Origin: Diplocarpon mali
Taxonomy: Eukaryota > Ascomycota > Leotiomycetes > Helotiales > Drepanopezizaceae
Length of the DNA stretch: 43,006 nt
Reading direction: 5' to 3'
NCBI GenBank assembly: GCA_024741835.1
Contig: JAENRP010000349.1
Span: 1,800-44,805 of the forward strand
In this document: in pieces, positions 33,347 to 43,006 of the stretch
How the letters are laid out: every line of letters begins with the position of its first letter
Position numbering within the stretch: position 1 is the first letter of the stretch
Translations under genes and position numbers: made by a program
Notes under the pieces: model-generated
Told to the model about the DNA's origin: nothing
Databases searched by the model: none
What the model saw: the letters and a program-made list of their open reading frames with translations, nothing else

Positions 33347-33820
33347 TATTATGCAGAAAATAGGCTAAATATGCTAGTACGCGCCTTAAAGTGTGGATTC
33401 ACATTTTGGCCGAGCGGTATTATATACAATAGTTATAAGTCCTATAAGCGCAGCGATAATTCTTTTGCATTGCTCTTGCGCGAGGTTTAGCCGACTTTTC
33501 TCGCTTTGAAGTTCTATTAGTAAATTACTTTTTAAAGAATTCGGTAATAATTATACTCGGTTTCGACTGCATTAATAGAAGTTTCGATAGATTTAAATAA
33601 AACGACCTTTGATATATAGCTGAAGAAAAATGCATTCTGGCCTTCCGACTACCTATTTCCTATTAGCTTAGCAGTCTATATGCTATATCTACGCTATTAT
33701 AGACTGGGCTAATACTTAGGCTATCGGAAAAACTGTTCTTCCGGCGACCTAGGGGGTGTGTTATATAGAAAATAGGCTAAATATGCTAATATACGCCCTA
33801 AAGTATGGATTCACATTTTA
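33347..33820 (+). mobile_element. C2: truncated miniature LTR element (TRIM-like)
   Basis: The 5' LTR of 85 bp (33347-33431) starts TATTATGCAGAAAATAGGC. It is followed by primer site GTTATAAGTCCTATAAGC (33432-33449), about 300 bp of non-coding internal DNA, a polypurine tract CCTAGGGGGTG ending at 33758, and a 3' LTR from 33759. That LTR is cut after about 62 bp, where D-family sequence begins (shared ATTTTAA at the junction). The left flank would give target copy AGTTA, but no right copy exists. It is the reverse-oriented sibling of C1 and is more RIP-changed. Confidence 0.85.
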
Positions 33821-34762
33821 ATAGAGCGTTCAATTAACTCCCTTCCTGCTTGCTCTGCGCCTCTATTGGGTTAGTATATATAGGCAGGAGTAAGCTTTAA
33901 ATCAATTCCCTCCTCTTTTACCTATCTCTGGTACTTTATAAGAGAGTCTTCCCTTAGGGAGATTACTAAAGTGTTATTATCTTGCCTAATCTTGCAAATG
34001 GAAAGCTTATATTAGCGTTTTACCTATGCTTTAAAGGCCTAGAGGACTTTTATAACTATATCTCTGCCCTTTAATCTTAATAAGAACGTCTAGAGTATAC
34101 TGCTATACTTGTCCTTAATTAAAAGAACCTATAAGCAACTATTATATAAGTTATTTGGAAAGTTAAAGAGATCCTAGGAGATCTTAAAGAAGGGCCTTAG
34201 AGATCGGTTCTCAAAGGTAGCATAAGAGATAATTTGCCTAGCAGATGCTACTGCGTATATAGGGTACTCCAGCCTTTGTATTCCCTTGATCATTACTCCC
34301 CTAGCGCATTTGACTAGCGCTTAGTGTTAAATATAGAATCATAGCTATACTAGCTTAGTTGGATTAGAAATCATAGCTATACTAAATTTAGCTATAAACT
34401 CTATATCCTGGCTATGAGTTATAGTTCTATATTTAGATATGACTCATAGTACTAAGTTTAGCTAAAACTATATTACAAATCAAAGGATTACGTATTGCAT
34501 TACGTATACCTATATTGATTTATAATCTAGTATAACTCCAATATACTAGAAGGTTCTAGAAGCTCAAGATATTTTGTATATATAGATTGCTTTGCTCCTG
34601 TAGTTAGGAATCAAGCCTCCCAAGCCTCCAAGTTCTTCAACTACTACTATTACTTACTATTCAATACTACCTTATACTCTCTTTACCATATCGGCCAGCC
34701 CTCATATTTCACACTTAGAAAGCCTTCGCGCCTAAGTGGCTAGCGCAAAGGTACTATATATA
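33821..34762 (-). mobile_element. Inverted fragment of Copia family D (integrase region)
   Basis: Reverse complement of about 37130-37675 in the D element, split by solo LTR E. Homologous landmarks include TAGAGCGTTCAATTAACTCC (33821 on), GAGATCCTAGGAGATCTTAA and, after E, GTGGCTAGCGCAAAGGTACT. Across the E site the join (34324 to 34719) aligns to D without gaps. It encodes the GAG-pre-integrase and early integrase region. The right edge runs into the presumed D LTR near 34763. Confidence 0.85.
34325..34713 (+). mobile_element. E: solo LTR (389 bp)
   Basis: Starts TGTTAAATATAGAATCATAG and ends CCCTCATATTTCACA, with perfect target duplication CTTAG (34320-34324, 34714-34718). It carries multiple copies of TAGCTATACTA. 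The related LTR at 1-164 proves it is a repeat family. The solo state implies recombination between the LTRs of a former full element, or loss of its interior. Confidence 0.93.
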
Positions 34763-34766
34763 TGTG

Positions 34767-34963
34767 TGTCGTGCAGAATGGGCAGAGTCTCTACTTATTC
34801 TGGAGACCCTCTACGTGACTTTGCTAAGTCATAGACTTTCCCTTTTCTTTCTAAAGTCTCCTTACTATATATATACTAGATAATAATATAATTAATCATC
34901 TTCTCCTACTTTTGCAAGCCTCTTAAGCGACCTAATGAAGGCCCTTCAGCCGACCGCACTATA
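34767..34963 (+). repeat. D 5' LTR (about 197 bp, left edge uncertain)
   Basis: From TGTCGTGCAGAATGGGCAGA to CCGACCGCACTATA. The right end is fixed by the primer site at 34964. The left end is inferred from TG and from the imperfect inverted ends GTCGTGC/GCAC; neither a second LTR nor a target duplication is available to confirm it. Confidence 0.6.
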
Positions 34964-34981
34964 GTTATAAGCCCTATAAGC
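34964..34981 (+). other. D primer-binding site, half-tRNA iMet type
   Basis: GTTATAAGCCCTATAAGC is identical over 18 bases to the primer site region of miniature element C1 (on its minus strand), and more similar to it than to the A or B sites. Confidence 0.75.
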
Positions 34982-37900
34982 ACTTTAATATGCTTTCTCT
35001 TTACATATAACCGGCTAGAGGGCCCTTTAAGCTTTTAATCGACTTTCCGAGTATTTATAATAACTTAAAGGACCTTTATTTTTAATTAATAAATCTCTAT
35101 TTTCTAATTAAACCTTATTTGCAAACTTCATTTATATACCTAACCTTTTTTATTAGACTCTATTTAATATATCTAACACTTTAAGCATCTTTAAGCCTTG
35201 CTTTAATACCTTTGCCTTTTAAGTAAAGTAGTTTAGTAAATATATATTCTTTGCTAAGCTTTATAATATTACTATTTTTACCGATCTAAGACTCCTATTT
35301 AAGTCAATTATAAAAACTAAGCCTTAAGCTCCTTTTATATAAGAGCTTAAGGAATTAGAAACGGCCAACCTTTGCATAGTATATGCAAGGTTATATAAAG
35401 AGTATATAGCAACTTTATTTAAATAGATTTACGCTTGCTTTCCCTTAAGAGATCTGTTAAAGGCTCTTCCTTTATAAGCCTTTTATAAAGATATTAAAGA
35501 TAAATATAAAATCCTAATAAAGGAGTACCTTATGCATAAGGAAACTTAAAAGACCTAATGCAAATACTATAAACTATTACTAAAATAGGTCTTTAAGACT
35601 ATCGATAGAACGCTTTTAGCTTTTATAATAACTTAAGCTTAAATTTAAGCTAAGAAGCTCTTCTCCTTAATACCTAATAGAGATACTCTTATAAGTGGAA
35701 CTACTACTAATAACCTATATGCTAATTTAATAAACTAGCAACTCTTACTCTAAGGCCTAGTATCTATTTTAAAGTATGATATTGCGCCTTTTAATAAGGC
35801 TATTTAGTCTTAAATAAGGCTTTAGTACTATAATATACTACGCTAAGGCAAGACTAGGAGAACTAATACTTAATAGTAGATCTGGGAGTAGTAAGAGGCA
35901 TACTGCTTAGCAGAATAATACAATCTTCTTAAGATTAAAGGAAGACTAAGAGTAATTGACTTTTTAAACTTAATTGCAATAAAGATTAATTTAAGTTAAG
36001 CGACCTACTTAAAGGAGGAAATAATTATTAATAAGTAGATAGGAACCTTATATAAGTATAACCTAATATAGCTAAGCCGCGCCTTAGCTAGCATTGAATC
36101 TAATAAAGCGATTAATAATGAAGGGCTAGCAGTTTTTACTACTTAAGAGTCTCTTTTAGATATCGAAACCCCTTTGCAGGCTTTAGCAAGTAGCTCCTGA
36201 AATCGCTTTATAAGCTCTAAAAGGAAGATTAGGCCTAAGTGCTCTTATAAAGGCTTTACCAATTACTATTAGAAGCCCTAGGACTATCAGAAACTATTAT
36301 ATACTATAAATAGGCGCAAGGAAAATATAAAGGTTCTCCTCTTGCAAGAGGAGGTCTTACGAATACGAAAGGCGTTAAACGCAAGAGACTAGTTCAAAGG
36401 TCTTTAAGTATAGCTTAAAGAGAATGATATTATAATAATAGCAATTGATAAATTCAAAGGAAAGGCTTTAGCCTTTAAGGAGGATGGTTTAAGTAAAAGG
36501 GAGAACTTACTAGTCTTTATAATAATAGATCCCTTTGCCTTTAACGCTTTTGAAGAATCGTTTAACATTTACTACCTCTTTAAGCTAGAACGCTACTTGC
36601 TCTTTTTAAGTATACTCCTTAATAATTACGCAGCTACTTATATTATTAATTCGAAGGATTTACTTATCGCAAGTACCTTTAAGCCTTCTAACGACTTATA
36701 GTAATATATTAAAGTAGGTACCTTAAGACTCCTAATCATTAAGAGAGGTAATAGATATATAATAGACTCTCTTTTATAGTATAACGGCTTTCCTATAAAG
36801 ATAATGCTATATAATATTGCTATTATAAAGGAGTTTACTATTAATATTATCTTAAAGAGGCTTCTTGCAAATAAGGGTTTTTAATACTCTAGGGTAGACC
36901 TCACTTTGCGCTCTAGGAGTATTGCAGATTTTATAAAGCAAGCTTAATTAGAGCATTGCTATAACCTCGTTTTCTTTAAATATAAGCCTATTAACTATTT
37001 GAATCTCTTAAATATGCTTTAATATGACTTCTTTGCTTTAATAGCATTCCTTATAGTTAAGACGATACTTTATAATAGGTTCTAGTCTAGCTATATACCT
37101 ACTAGGGTATAAGATAATAATGTATATATATAGCACCTTCGCGCTAGCTACCTAAGTACAAAGGCTCTTTAAGCGCTAGTTAAGTGCGCTAGGAGAGTAA
37201 AGATCAAGAGAATACAAAGGCTAAAGTGCCTTATATACGCAGTAGCATTTACTAAGCAAGTTATCTCTTACGCTACCTTTAAGAACCGATCTCTAAGGCC
37301 CTTCTTTAAGATCTCTTAGGATCTCTTTAACTTTTTAAATAACTTATATAATAGCTACTTATAGGTTCTTTTAATTAAGGATAAGTATAGTAGTATACTT
37401 TAGATATTCCTATTAAGATCAAAGGGCAGAGATATGGTTATAAAGGTCCTTTAGGCCTTTAAAGCATAAGTGAAACGCTAATATAGGCTTTCTATTTACA
37501 AAATTAAATAAGATAATAATACTTTAATAATCTCCTTAAAGGAAGACTCTCTTATAAAGTATTAAAGATAAGTAAAAGAGGAGGGAATCGATTTAAAGCT
37601 TACTCTTACCTATATATACTAATCTAATAGAGGCGTAGAGTAAGTAAGAAGGGAGTTAATTGAATGCTCTATTAAAATAAGAATCTACCCTAGGCTTTTA
37701 GCAAGCCTTTGGCTAAAGGTTATAGAGGCTGCTATATACCTTTATAATATCTCCCTACTTACTAAGAAGAAGATGATCTTATTAAGCAAGGCTATTTATA
37801 GTTAGTTTAAGTAGTATTTTCAATTTTATAAACCGCTGCTTATTAAGTAGATAATAGCAAGCTTAAAGCCTAACTAGAGTTGCGTTTATATATATAGCGC

Positions 37901-38302
37901 TTGCATATACCCTTTAATTAGAAAGAGGGAGGTAGGGAAGGACTGCCGAATCTTTAAAATTAAACTATAAGGGCACTTAGGTTACTTAGTTAGATATATT
38001 ACCTTTAATATTTATAGAATCTAGGTTCCTATGCTCTAGCAAGTAATAATAACTTATAATATCAAATTCGATAAGTCTCTCTTCTATAGTCCAAAAGCTA
38101 AGTATGCAAACCTTATATTGTATTAGGAACTTAAGACGACCCTCTAATTGATTAGAGAGGGAGAGGGAGCTTAAGATGCTAAGTTCAAAGGCATTTTCAA
38201 GGAATCGGAGCTTATTATAAGGCCGAATGCAATTGCTATAAAAGAAGCTGCTATATAGGAAGAGCCTATATTATAGACCAATGCTGCTCTATAGCCTTTA
38301 AT
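34980..38302 (+). pseudogene. D gag-pol: Gag, protease, integrase
   Basis: One phase (codons at multiples of three) carries all identified motifs. Gag contains a stretch K-E-L-E-T-A-N at 35349 and a Cys/His-type remnant K-C-S-Y-K-G-F-T-N-Y-Y at 36237. The protease site reads I-I-N-S-K (36645-36656), where D-S-G is expected. GAG-pre-integrase has H-L-R-A-S-Y-L-S at 37134, matching the W-H-x-R-L-G-H-L-S family pattern. Integrase has the C-terminal G-H-L-G-Y-L-V and I-Y-R-I-x-V-P segments at about 37970-38035. The start codon is not identified. Many TAA/TAG stops; non-functional. A3 cuts it after integrase. Confidence 0.85.
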
Positions 38303-38497
38303 TATTGAGCTTAAGTGAGTCGGCGCAATAGGTAAAGGAGGCTTCTAAAGGTCGATGGTCGATATATTAGTAAGAGTTAAGGAAGGAAGGTTACCCCTTT
38401 CTTCCTTATAGCTATATATATATCAATATCCTACTGATTAAGCAGTAGGGTTATATAATAATATATTAGAGTGATAGCTATATCACCTATCTTAATA
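38303..38497 (-). repeat. A3 3' LTR (195 bp)
   Basis: Plus strand TATTGAGCTTAAGTGAGTCG to ACCTATCTTAATA. Left flank TTAAT is the presumed target copy. Confidence 0.92.
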
Positions 38498-38799
38498 CCC
38501 CTACTTAGATCTTACTCCGATTGACCTATAGTTAGAAAAATAATAACTATCCTTTTGCGCTAATCTAATTCCTAAGTATCTCTTTAAATTAAAAATAATT
38601 AATTAATAGTAACCTTTATTAAAATCACCAACCCTACTTATAAGGCGGGACTAGGAGTCAAATTTCCTAAAAGCGTTCCTTTATAAGACTATATAACTTG
38701 ACTCGCAGTCTAGGCCTAGGAGTCGATTTAAAAAACTTTCCTTTATAAGACTATATGACCTAACTCGCAAGGCGGGCCTAAGAGTCGTCCTTAAGCCTA
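38498..38799 (-). other. A3 3' non-coding region, three motif units
   Basis: Three copies of the GC-rich motif near 38636, 38700 and 38763, with AAGACTATATAAC spacers, as in A0. No gene is seen. Confidence 0.78.
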
Positions 38800-39078
38800 C
38801 TAAGCCCTTACTGTCTTTTATAACCTTAGCATATCTTTAAACGCTTCGAACTTTGCAATTATTTTTAATAGCTTTATAAATCTATCTACTACTATTCGAT
38901 CGGTTAGGATATAGGTAATTAATAACTTATTCTTTACAATAAGGTTATAAATAAAGTAGTAGGTAATATTAATATATTTCGATTGCTTATATAAGTATGG
39001 ATTCTTTATTAGTGCAATCGCCTTTGTATTATTTACTTAAAGATTAATATAGTTCCTATCTTATCTAATATACTTAGT

Positions 39079-39587
39079 TGTTATGCATAATACCGCTCGG
39101 CCAAAATGTGAATCCATACCTTAGGGCGCGTACTAGCATATTTAGCCTATTTTCTGCATAACACACCCCCTAGGTCGCCGGAAGAACAGTTTTTCCAGCG
39201 GCCTAAGTACTAGCCTAATCTATAGTAGCGTAGATATGGCGCATAGACCGCTAAGCTAGTAGGAAATAGGTGGTTGGAAGGGCCGGAATGCAATTTTCTT
39301 CGGCCATACGTCGGACGGCTATCGGACGTCTTTTTACTTAAACCTATCGAAACTTCTATTGATACAGTCGAAACCGAGTATAATCATTGCCAAGAATTTG
39401 AAAAGTGGTTTACTAATAGAACTTCGAAGCGAGAAACGTCAGCTAAACCTTGCGCAAGAGGAATATGAAAAGAATTATTACTATGCTTATAGGGCTTATA
39501 ACTATTGTATATAATACCGCTCGGCCAAAATGTGAATCCATACCTTAGGGCGCGTACTAGCATATTTAGCCTATTTTCTGCATAACA
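39079..39587 (-). mobile_element. C1: complete miniature LTR retroelement (TRIM-like, 509 bp)
   Basis: Two 85-bp direct terminal repeats (39079-39163, 39503-39587) with inverted ends TGTTATGCA/TGCATAACA and perfect target duplication TTAGT (39074-39078, 39588-39592). Removing it restores A3 exactly (compare A0 at 1113-1125). On the minus strand the primer site GTTATAAGCCCTATAAGC follows the right repeat (39485-39502) and a polypurine tract CCTAGGGGGTG precedes the left repeat (39164 on). The 339-bp interior codes for nothing convincing; a 64-codon ORF at 39274-39468 runs against the element's orientation. It fits the TRIM definition: LTRs, primer site and polypurine tract, but no gag or pol. 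Confidence 0.93.
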
Positions 39588-42416
39588 TTAGTAAAACCTA
39601 TATCTTTTAAAACTTAGGTAATCTATAATCCTTGCTTGCAATTTAATAATATTAATATATATTTGGCCTTAGTGCTTGCAGTAGCTACTGATTTCTACTT
39701 CCTACTTTCTTATAATATAGGTCCGCTATATAGTACTACTACGCTTTTAGATATACTTTTCTAACCTTTTATATTTGCCTAATTAGAATTGGTATATACC
39801 TTAAGCTTTGCGCTTATATATTTCGTTAGTCTATATCTTACCTTTTATATAATTATCAATCGAAGGTACCTTTTAAATCGCTTGACTATCTATATTCTCG
39901 TATTAAATCGTTAGATCCTTTTAAGTTCTGACTAAGTTGCCTAATAATAAAGGCAATATCTAGTCTTATATATATTATAGTATATATAATTGCTCTAATA
40001 TCCTATTAGTACTTCTTTAGATCTCCTTTCTACTTATTTTCATTAGTAGGCTCTAACTTATTATACTTTCCTTTAATTAGAGTACGCTTTAGCTTAAAGT
40101 TAGAAGTATAAGTAGAGAGTTCTATTCGGTTTAGGATATTCTTAATATACTACTCTTAGTCTAACTAAAGTTCTTAAGTGGAACGGTTCTTTATAATACA
40201 AATGCTAAGGATCTTATAAATTCCCCTTAGATCTTTAGTATTTAAACGTTTCCGAATTATTATAAAGAACTAATTTAATTAAGTAGTTGTTTTTATAGCT
40301 ATAGCAATATTATTAATATATAGTAGCAACTTGATTCTACGTTAAGTATAGGTAAATAGATAAGGGTTAGCTAAGCTTTAAACGAATCCTATTTCTATTA
40401 AAGTAGAGCTATATAAGAGGTTCTAATTATAGGCTGATTATTTAAGCCTATAGATACTGCAAAGTATATGAAGAGAGTGGCCAGCGTATATAAGAATACT
40501 ATTAAGTTAAGAGAGAAAAATCCGTTCCTTTATAATCGCTTTAGTAAATGTATTTTTAATATTATACTATCTGCATTTAAGGTCCTTAATAGCTACTATT
40601 ACTATAAATATACAAAAGGTATCTATGCGAACTATTAGCGCAAATATATTAAAGTAGTCTTCTTTATACTATTAAAAGAAGCCCTTAGCTATAAGCCTTG
40701 CCTTATAACATTCTAAGGTCCTATCTGTATATATCTTAATTATAAAGACCTATTTTATTAAAACTAGGTTTATATCCTTTAGCATCGGTTCCTCTATTTA
40801 TATACTATTTGCAATAAGAGAGCTTATCTCTTCTTAGATTGCCTTATTCTATACTATTCTATTCTTTAGGTTATTAATAGCTTTATTATACATCTTTAGA
40901 AGAGAGATTTTCATTATCCCTTTAGCAGCTAAGAACGCATTATCTTTATTAAAGTTTTATTAAAGTTTAAGCTTATAGATCCTATATATTATTATAGCCT
41001 AGATATGCTTAGACTTACATTTATTTAAAGTATCTTTTAGTTCTAGGTCTCTATTCCTTTTTAGAAGCGTAAGTTTAGCTATAAGTTCTATAGGCTTATT
41101 ATTTAAGGAACTGCATTCTGGTAGTAGAGGCTTATTATTACTTATACCTATTTTAGGAATATCCTTTATTATAAGTGCTTTAATTAAAGGGATGATAATA
41201 TTAAAGTTGTTCTATACTTTAGGCAATTCGCAAATAATAGGAATAGTCTATTCGGCCTTTAGGCAACTAGCAGGTCGTCGATTAATAAGTGCACTTAATA
41301 TACTTAAGCTTAAAGAGAGGGGTTATTAGTTTAGCTTAATAGTATTACTATTAAGTAGTATACCTTACGAATCTCTAGGTATATAAAGCTTTAAGGATAG
41401 CTCCCCCTTATTTTAAGATTTATTAAACTTAACTACTAAGGATATAATTACTTGCCTTAAGTCTAATATATATACTATCTATTACTTTATTATCTATTTA
41501 ATATACTTAATAAATATATACTCTTTACTTTAGTCTATTAGCTTCTTACTCTTTATACCTATAAGCTAGGACTTTAGGCTAATATAAGAGTAGCAGACAC
41601 TTTTAAAGATATAGATATAGTCTAAGCTTAGCTTTTGTTTAAAATATGCCTTATATAGTAATATTCGAGTACTATTAACTATTAGTCTACTACCTATTCT
41701 ATTTTATAAGTATATATCTACCTTAATCGTAAGGTCCTAGAATTCTAATAGTAGGTTAGTATCTTATAATAAAGTATAATAGTCAGTCTCTATTTACTAG
41801 ATGCTTTACTTAATAATGCTATTCTAATAGGAACCTTTGTATATTATAATTAGTTTATAATAAACTCCTTATTTTACCTATTTATTAAGCTTTACCCTAA
41901 TCTCTAATATATTATCAAACCTAATAGCTATTAGCTTTAATTAGGTCTAGTATTCCTTTATCACTTTCTAAGTTTCTAGCTTTTCTATAAGCTTAGATTT
42001 AGTCCTAGTATAAATGGTCTATATCTATTAAGTGAAATTATCTATTATTTAAAAAAACTAACTATTTCCTTTAATTAAGGTTATAAATAGTTTAATAGTA
42101 TTAATAAATATTAGTGCTAGTATCGAATCTTTTTATAAACTAAGCTTAGTTTGCGTCTGATTTCAAAGTTTTATTAGCTTGCAAATTCAATATATTAAAT
42201 AATCCTTTAATACTTAGATCTTCTATTTTAAAGTTAAGACCTTATATAAGCCCTTTAATTTCTCTAGCCCTAGATATGCGAATCTTTTATATATTAGCTA
42301 ATACTTTAATAGGCTTTTAGCTTTTAATAGCTTTAATAGCCTATTATTAATTAATACTTTATTATTAGCGGCTAGAAAGGACTAATAATAGCAATTTAAG
42401 GTTTTGCCATTTTCTA

Positions 42417-42890
42417 ATTATAAGCCTAGCTTAAGAGTCATTTTTAATAAAACCGCAAGATCTACTTATAGTCCTAGCTTAAGAGTCGATTTCCTAGAAA
42501 TAGCAAGATCTACTTATAGTCTTAGCTTAAGAGTTGTCTTTAACAAATTTGCGAATTTCACTTACAGTCCTGGCCTAAGAGTCATTTCTACGAATTTCAC
42601 TTATAATCCTAGCTTAAGAGTTATTATTAGCAAATTTGCAGAATCTACTTACAATCTTAACTTAAGAGTCATTTTTACTAAATTCACTTATAATCCTAGC
42701 TTAAGAGTCATCTTTAAAGATACCTTATAATCTACTTATAATCTTAGCTTAAAAGTCATTTTTATAAATTTTACTTATAATCCTAGCTTAAGAGTCTATC
42801 TATTCTCCTTATCCTTACTTAATTATATTAGGGCAAAGAGTGCACTTTCCTTAAAGGAATCTACTTATAAGTCTGGCCTAAGAGTTAATT
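42417..42890 (-). repeat. A3 coding repeat array of the GC-rich motif
   Basis: About ten copies of the same unit as 9436-9910 on the opposite strand (plus strand shows CCTAGCTTAAGAGTCATTT). The antisense (plus) strand is open from 42404 to 42730, as in the other copies. Confidence 0.82.
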
Positions 42891-43006
42891 TCTATAATAT
42901 TACCTTTAAGATAATATGAAGTCTATCTTTAATTTTAGCTTCAAAGATCACTTTATAATTATTATTTATAAATTATATAAATTAATTATTAAAAACTCCT
43001 ATATAA

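Larger units (their letters stand above)
34767..38302 (+). mobile_element. D: 5' portion of a third Copia element, cut by A3
   Basis: Presumed LTR, primer site, gag and pol up to the end of integrase. A3 then inserts at 38303. RT and the 3' LTR of D, if present, lie beyond A3 outside the window. The left target duplication of A3 in D is TTAAT (38298-38302); its partner is not in the window. Confidence 0.85.
38303..43006 (-). mobile_element. A3: Copia family A element, 3' part, runs off window
   Basis: Minus-strand A-family element inserted in D. The 3' LTR (38303-38497), 3' non-coding repeats, RNase H, RT, integrase, repeat array and protease are in the window. Gag and the 5' LTR lie beyond 43006. 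It contains miniature element C1. Confidence 0.92.
38800..43006 (-). pseudogene. A3 gag-pol, distal part
   Basis: Stop CTA (TAG on minus) at 38800-38802. RNase H lies on both sides of C1 (about 38880-39078 and 39593-39800). The RT catalytic motif reads Y-I-N-N at 40309-40320, so it is inactive. Integrase has Lys (41809-41811) at the expected catalytic Glu, as in A0, A1 and A2. The repeat array is at 42417-42890 and protease-like sequence begins at the window edge. Heavy TAA/TAG content. Confidence 0.87.

Noticed and set aside
39274..39468. 64-codon ORF in the interior of C1
   Set aside because: Antisense to the element's primer site and polypurine tract, interrupted in the sibling C2, and shows no domain.
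1..43006. Large cargo transposon or biosynthetic cluster hidden in the repeats
   Set aside because: No tyrosine recombinase, enzyme or transporter frame is visible; all long phases are Gag, Pol or the unidentified backbone frame.

Overview
This window is a transposon graveyard from a filamentous fungus, most likely an ascomycete (Pezizomycotina) with AT-rich, repeat-packed compartments. The reasons: it is extremely TpA-rich; every recognisable gene is an LTR-retrotransposon polyprotein; copies differ almost only by C to T and G to A changes; and reading frames stay in phase while CAA, CAG and TGG codons have become stops. That is the signature of repeat-induced point mutation (RIP). I see no intact protein-coding gene, no tRNA or rRNA, and nothing bacterial. 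The species cannot be named from this.

Layout. The oldest layer (backbone) survives as 165-357, 25254-25294, 30872-31919 and 32188 to about 32960, and may carry a degraded gene. Into it went a minus-strand Copia element A0 (358-25248, TSD AAGTA), a plus-strand Copia element B (25295-30866, TSD TTATA) and an LTR element now reduced to the GC-rich solo LTR F (31920-32182, TSD AAGCA). A0 was split in gag by a second member of its own family, A1 (5025-23725, plus, TSD AAGCT). A1 was split by a third member, A2 (7307-19876, plus, TSD AATAC/AATAT). A2 was split inside its reverse transcriptase by a Ty3/Gypsy chromovirus G (11823-18194, minus, TSD AATAG). So 25 kb is a four-deep nest that unpacks base by base.

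The right part is a second cluster: an A-family scrap (about 32962-33346), a truncated miniature element C2 (33347-33820), an inverted fragment of Copia family D (33821 to about 34762) interrupted by solo LTR E (34325-34713, TSD CTTAG), the 5' part of a D element (about 34767-38302), and a minus-strand A element, A3 (38303 to past the window end), which itself carries a 509-bp miniature LTR element C1 (39079-39587, TSD TTAGT). An E-type LTR also lies at 1-164.

Shared biology. Copia families A, B and D and miniature C all have, next to the 5' LTR, a primer-binding site of the type GGTTATGAGCCC. This complements the anticodon stem-loop of eukaryotic initiator tRNA-Met (half-tRNA priming, as in Drosophila copia). 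A and B also share a GC-rich 23-bp imperfect palindrome (starts ACTCCTAGG, ends GCGAGT). It is present in both orientations, in frame inside polyproteins and also in 3' non-coding DNA; in A it has grown into an array with 39- or 48-nt spacing. This motif is the most unusual signal in the window.
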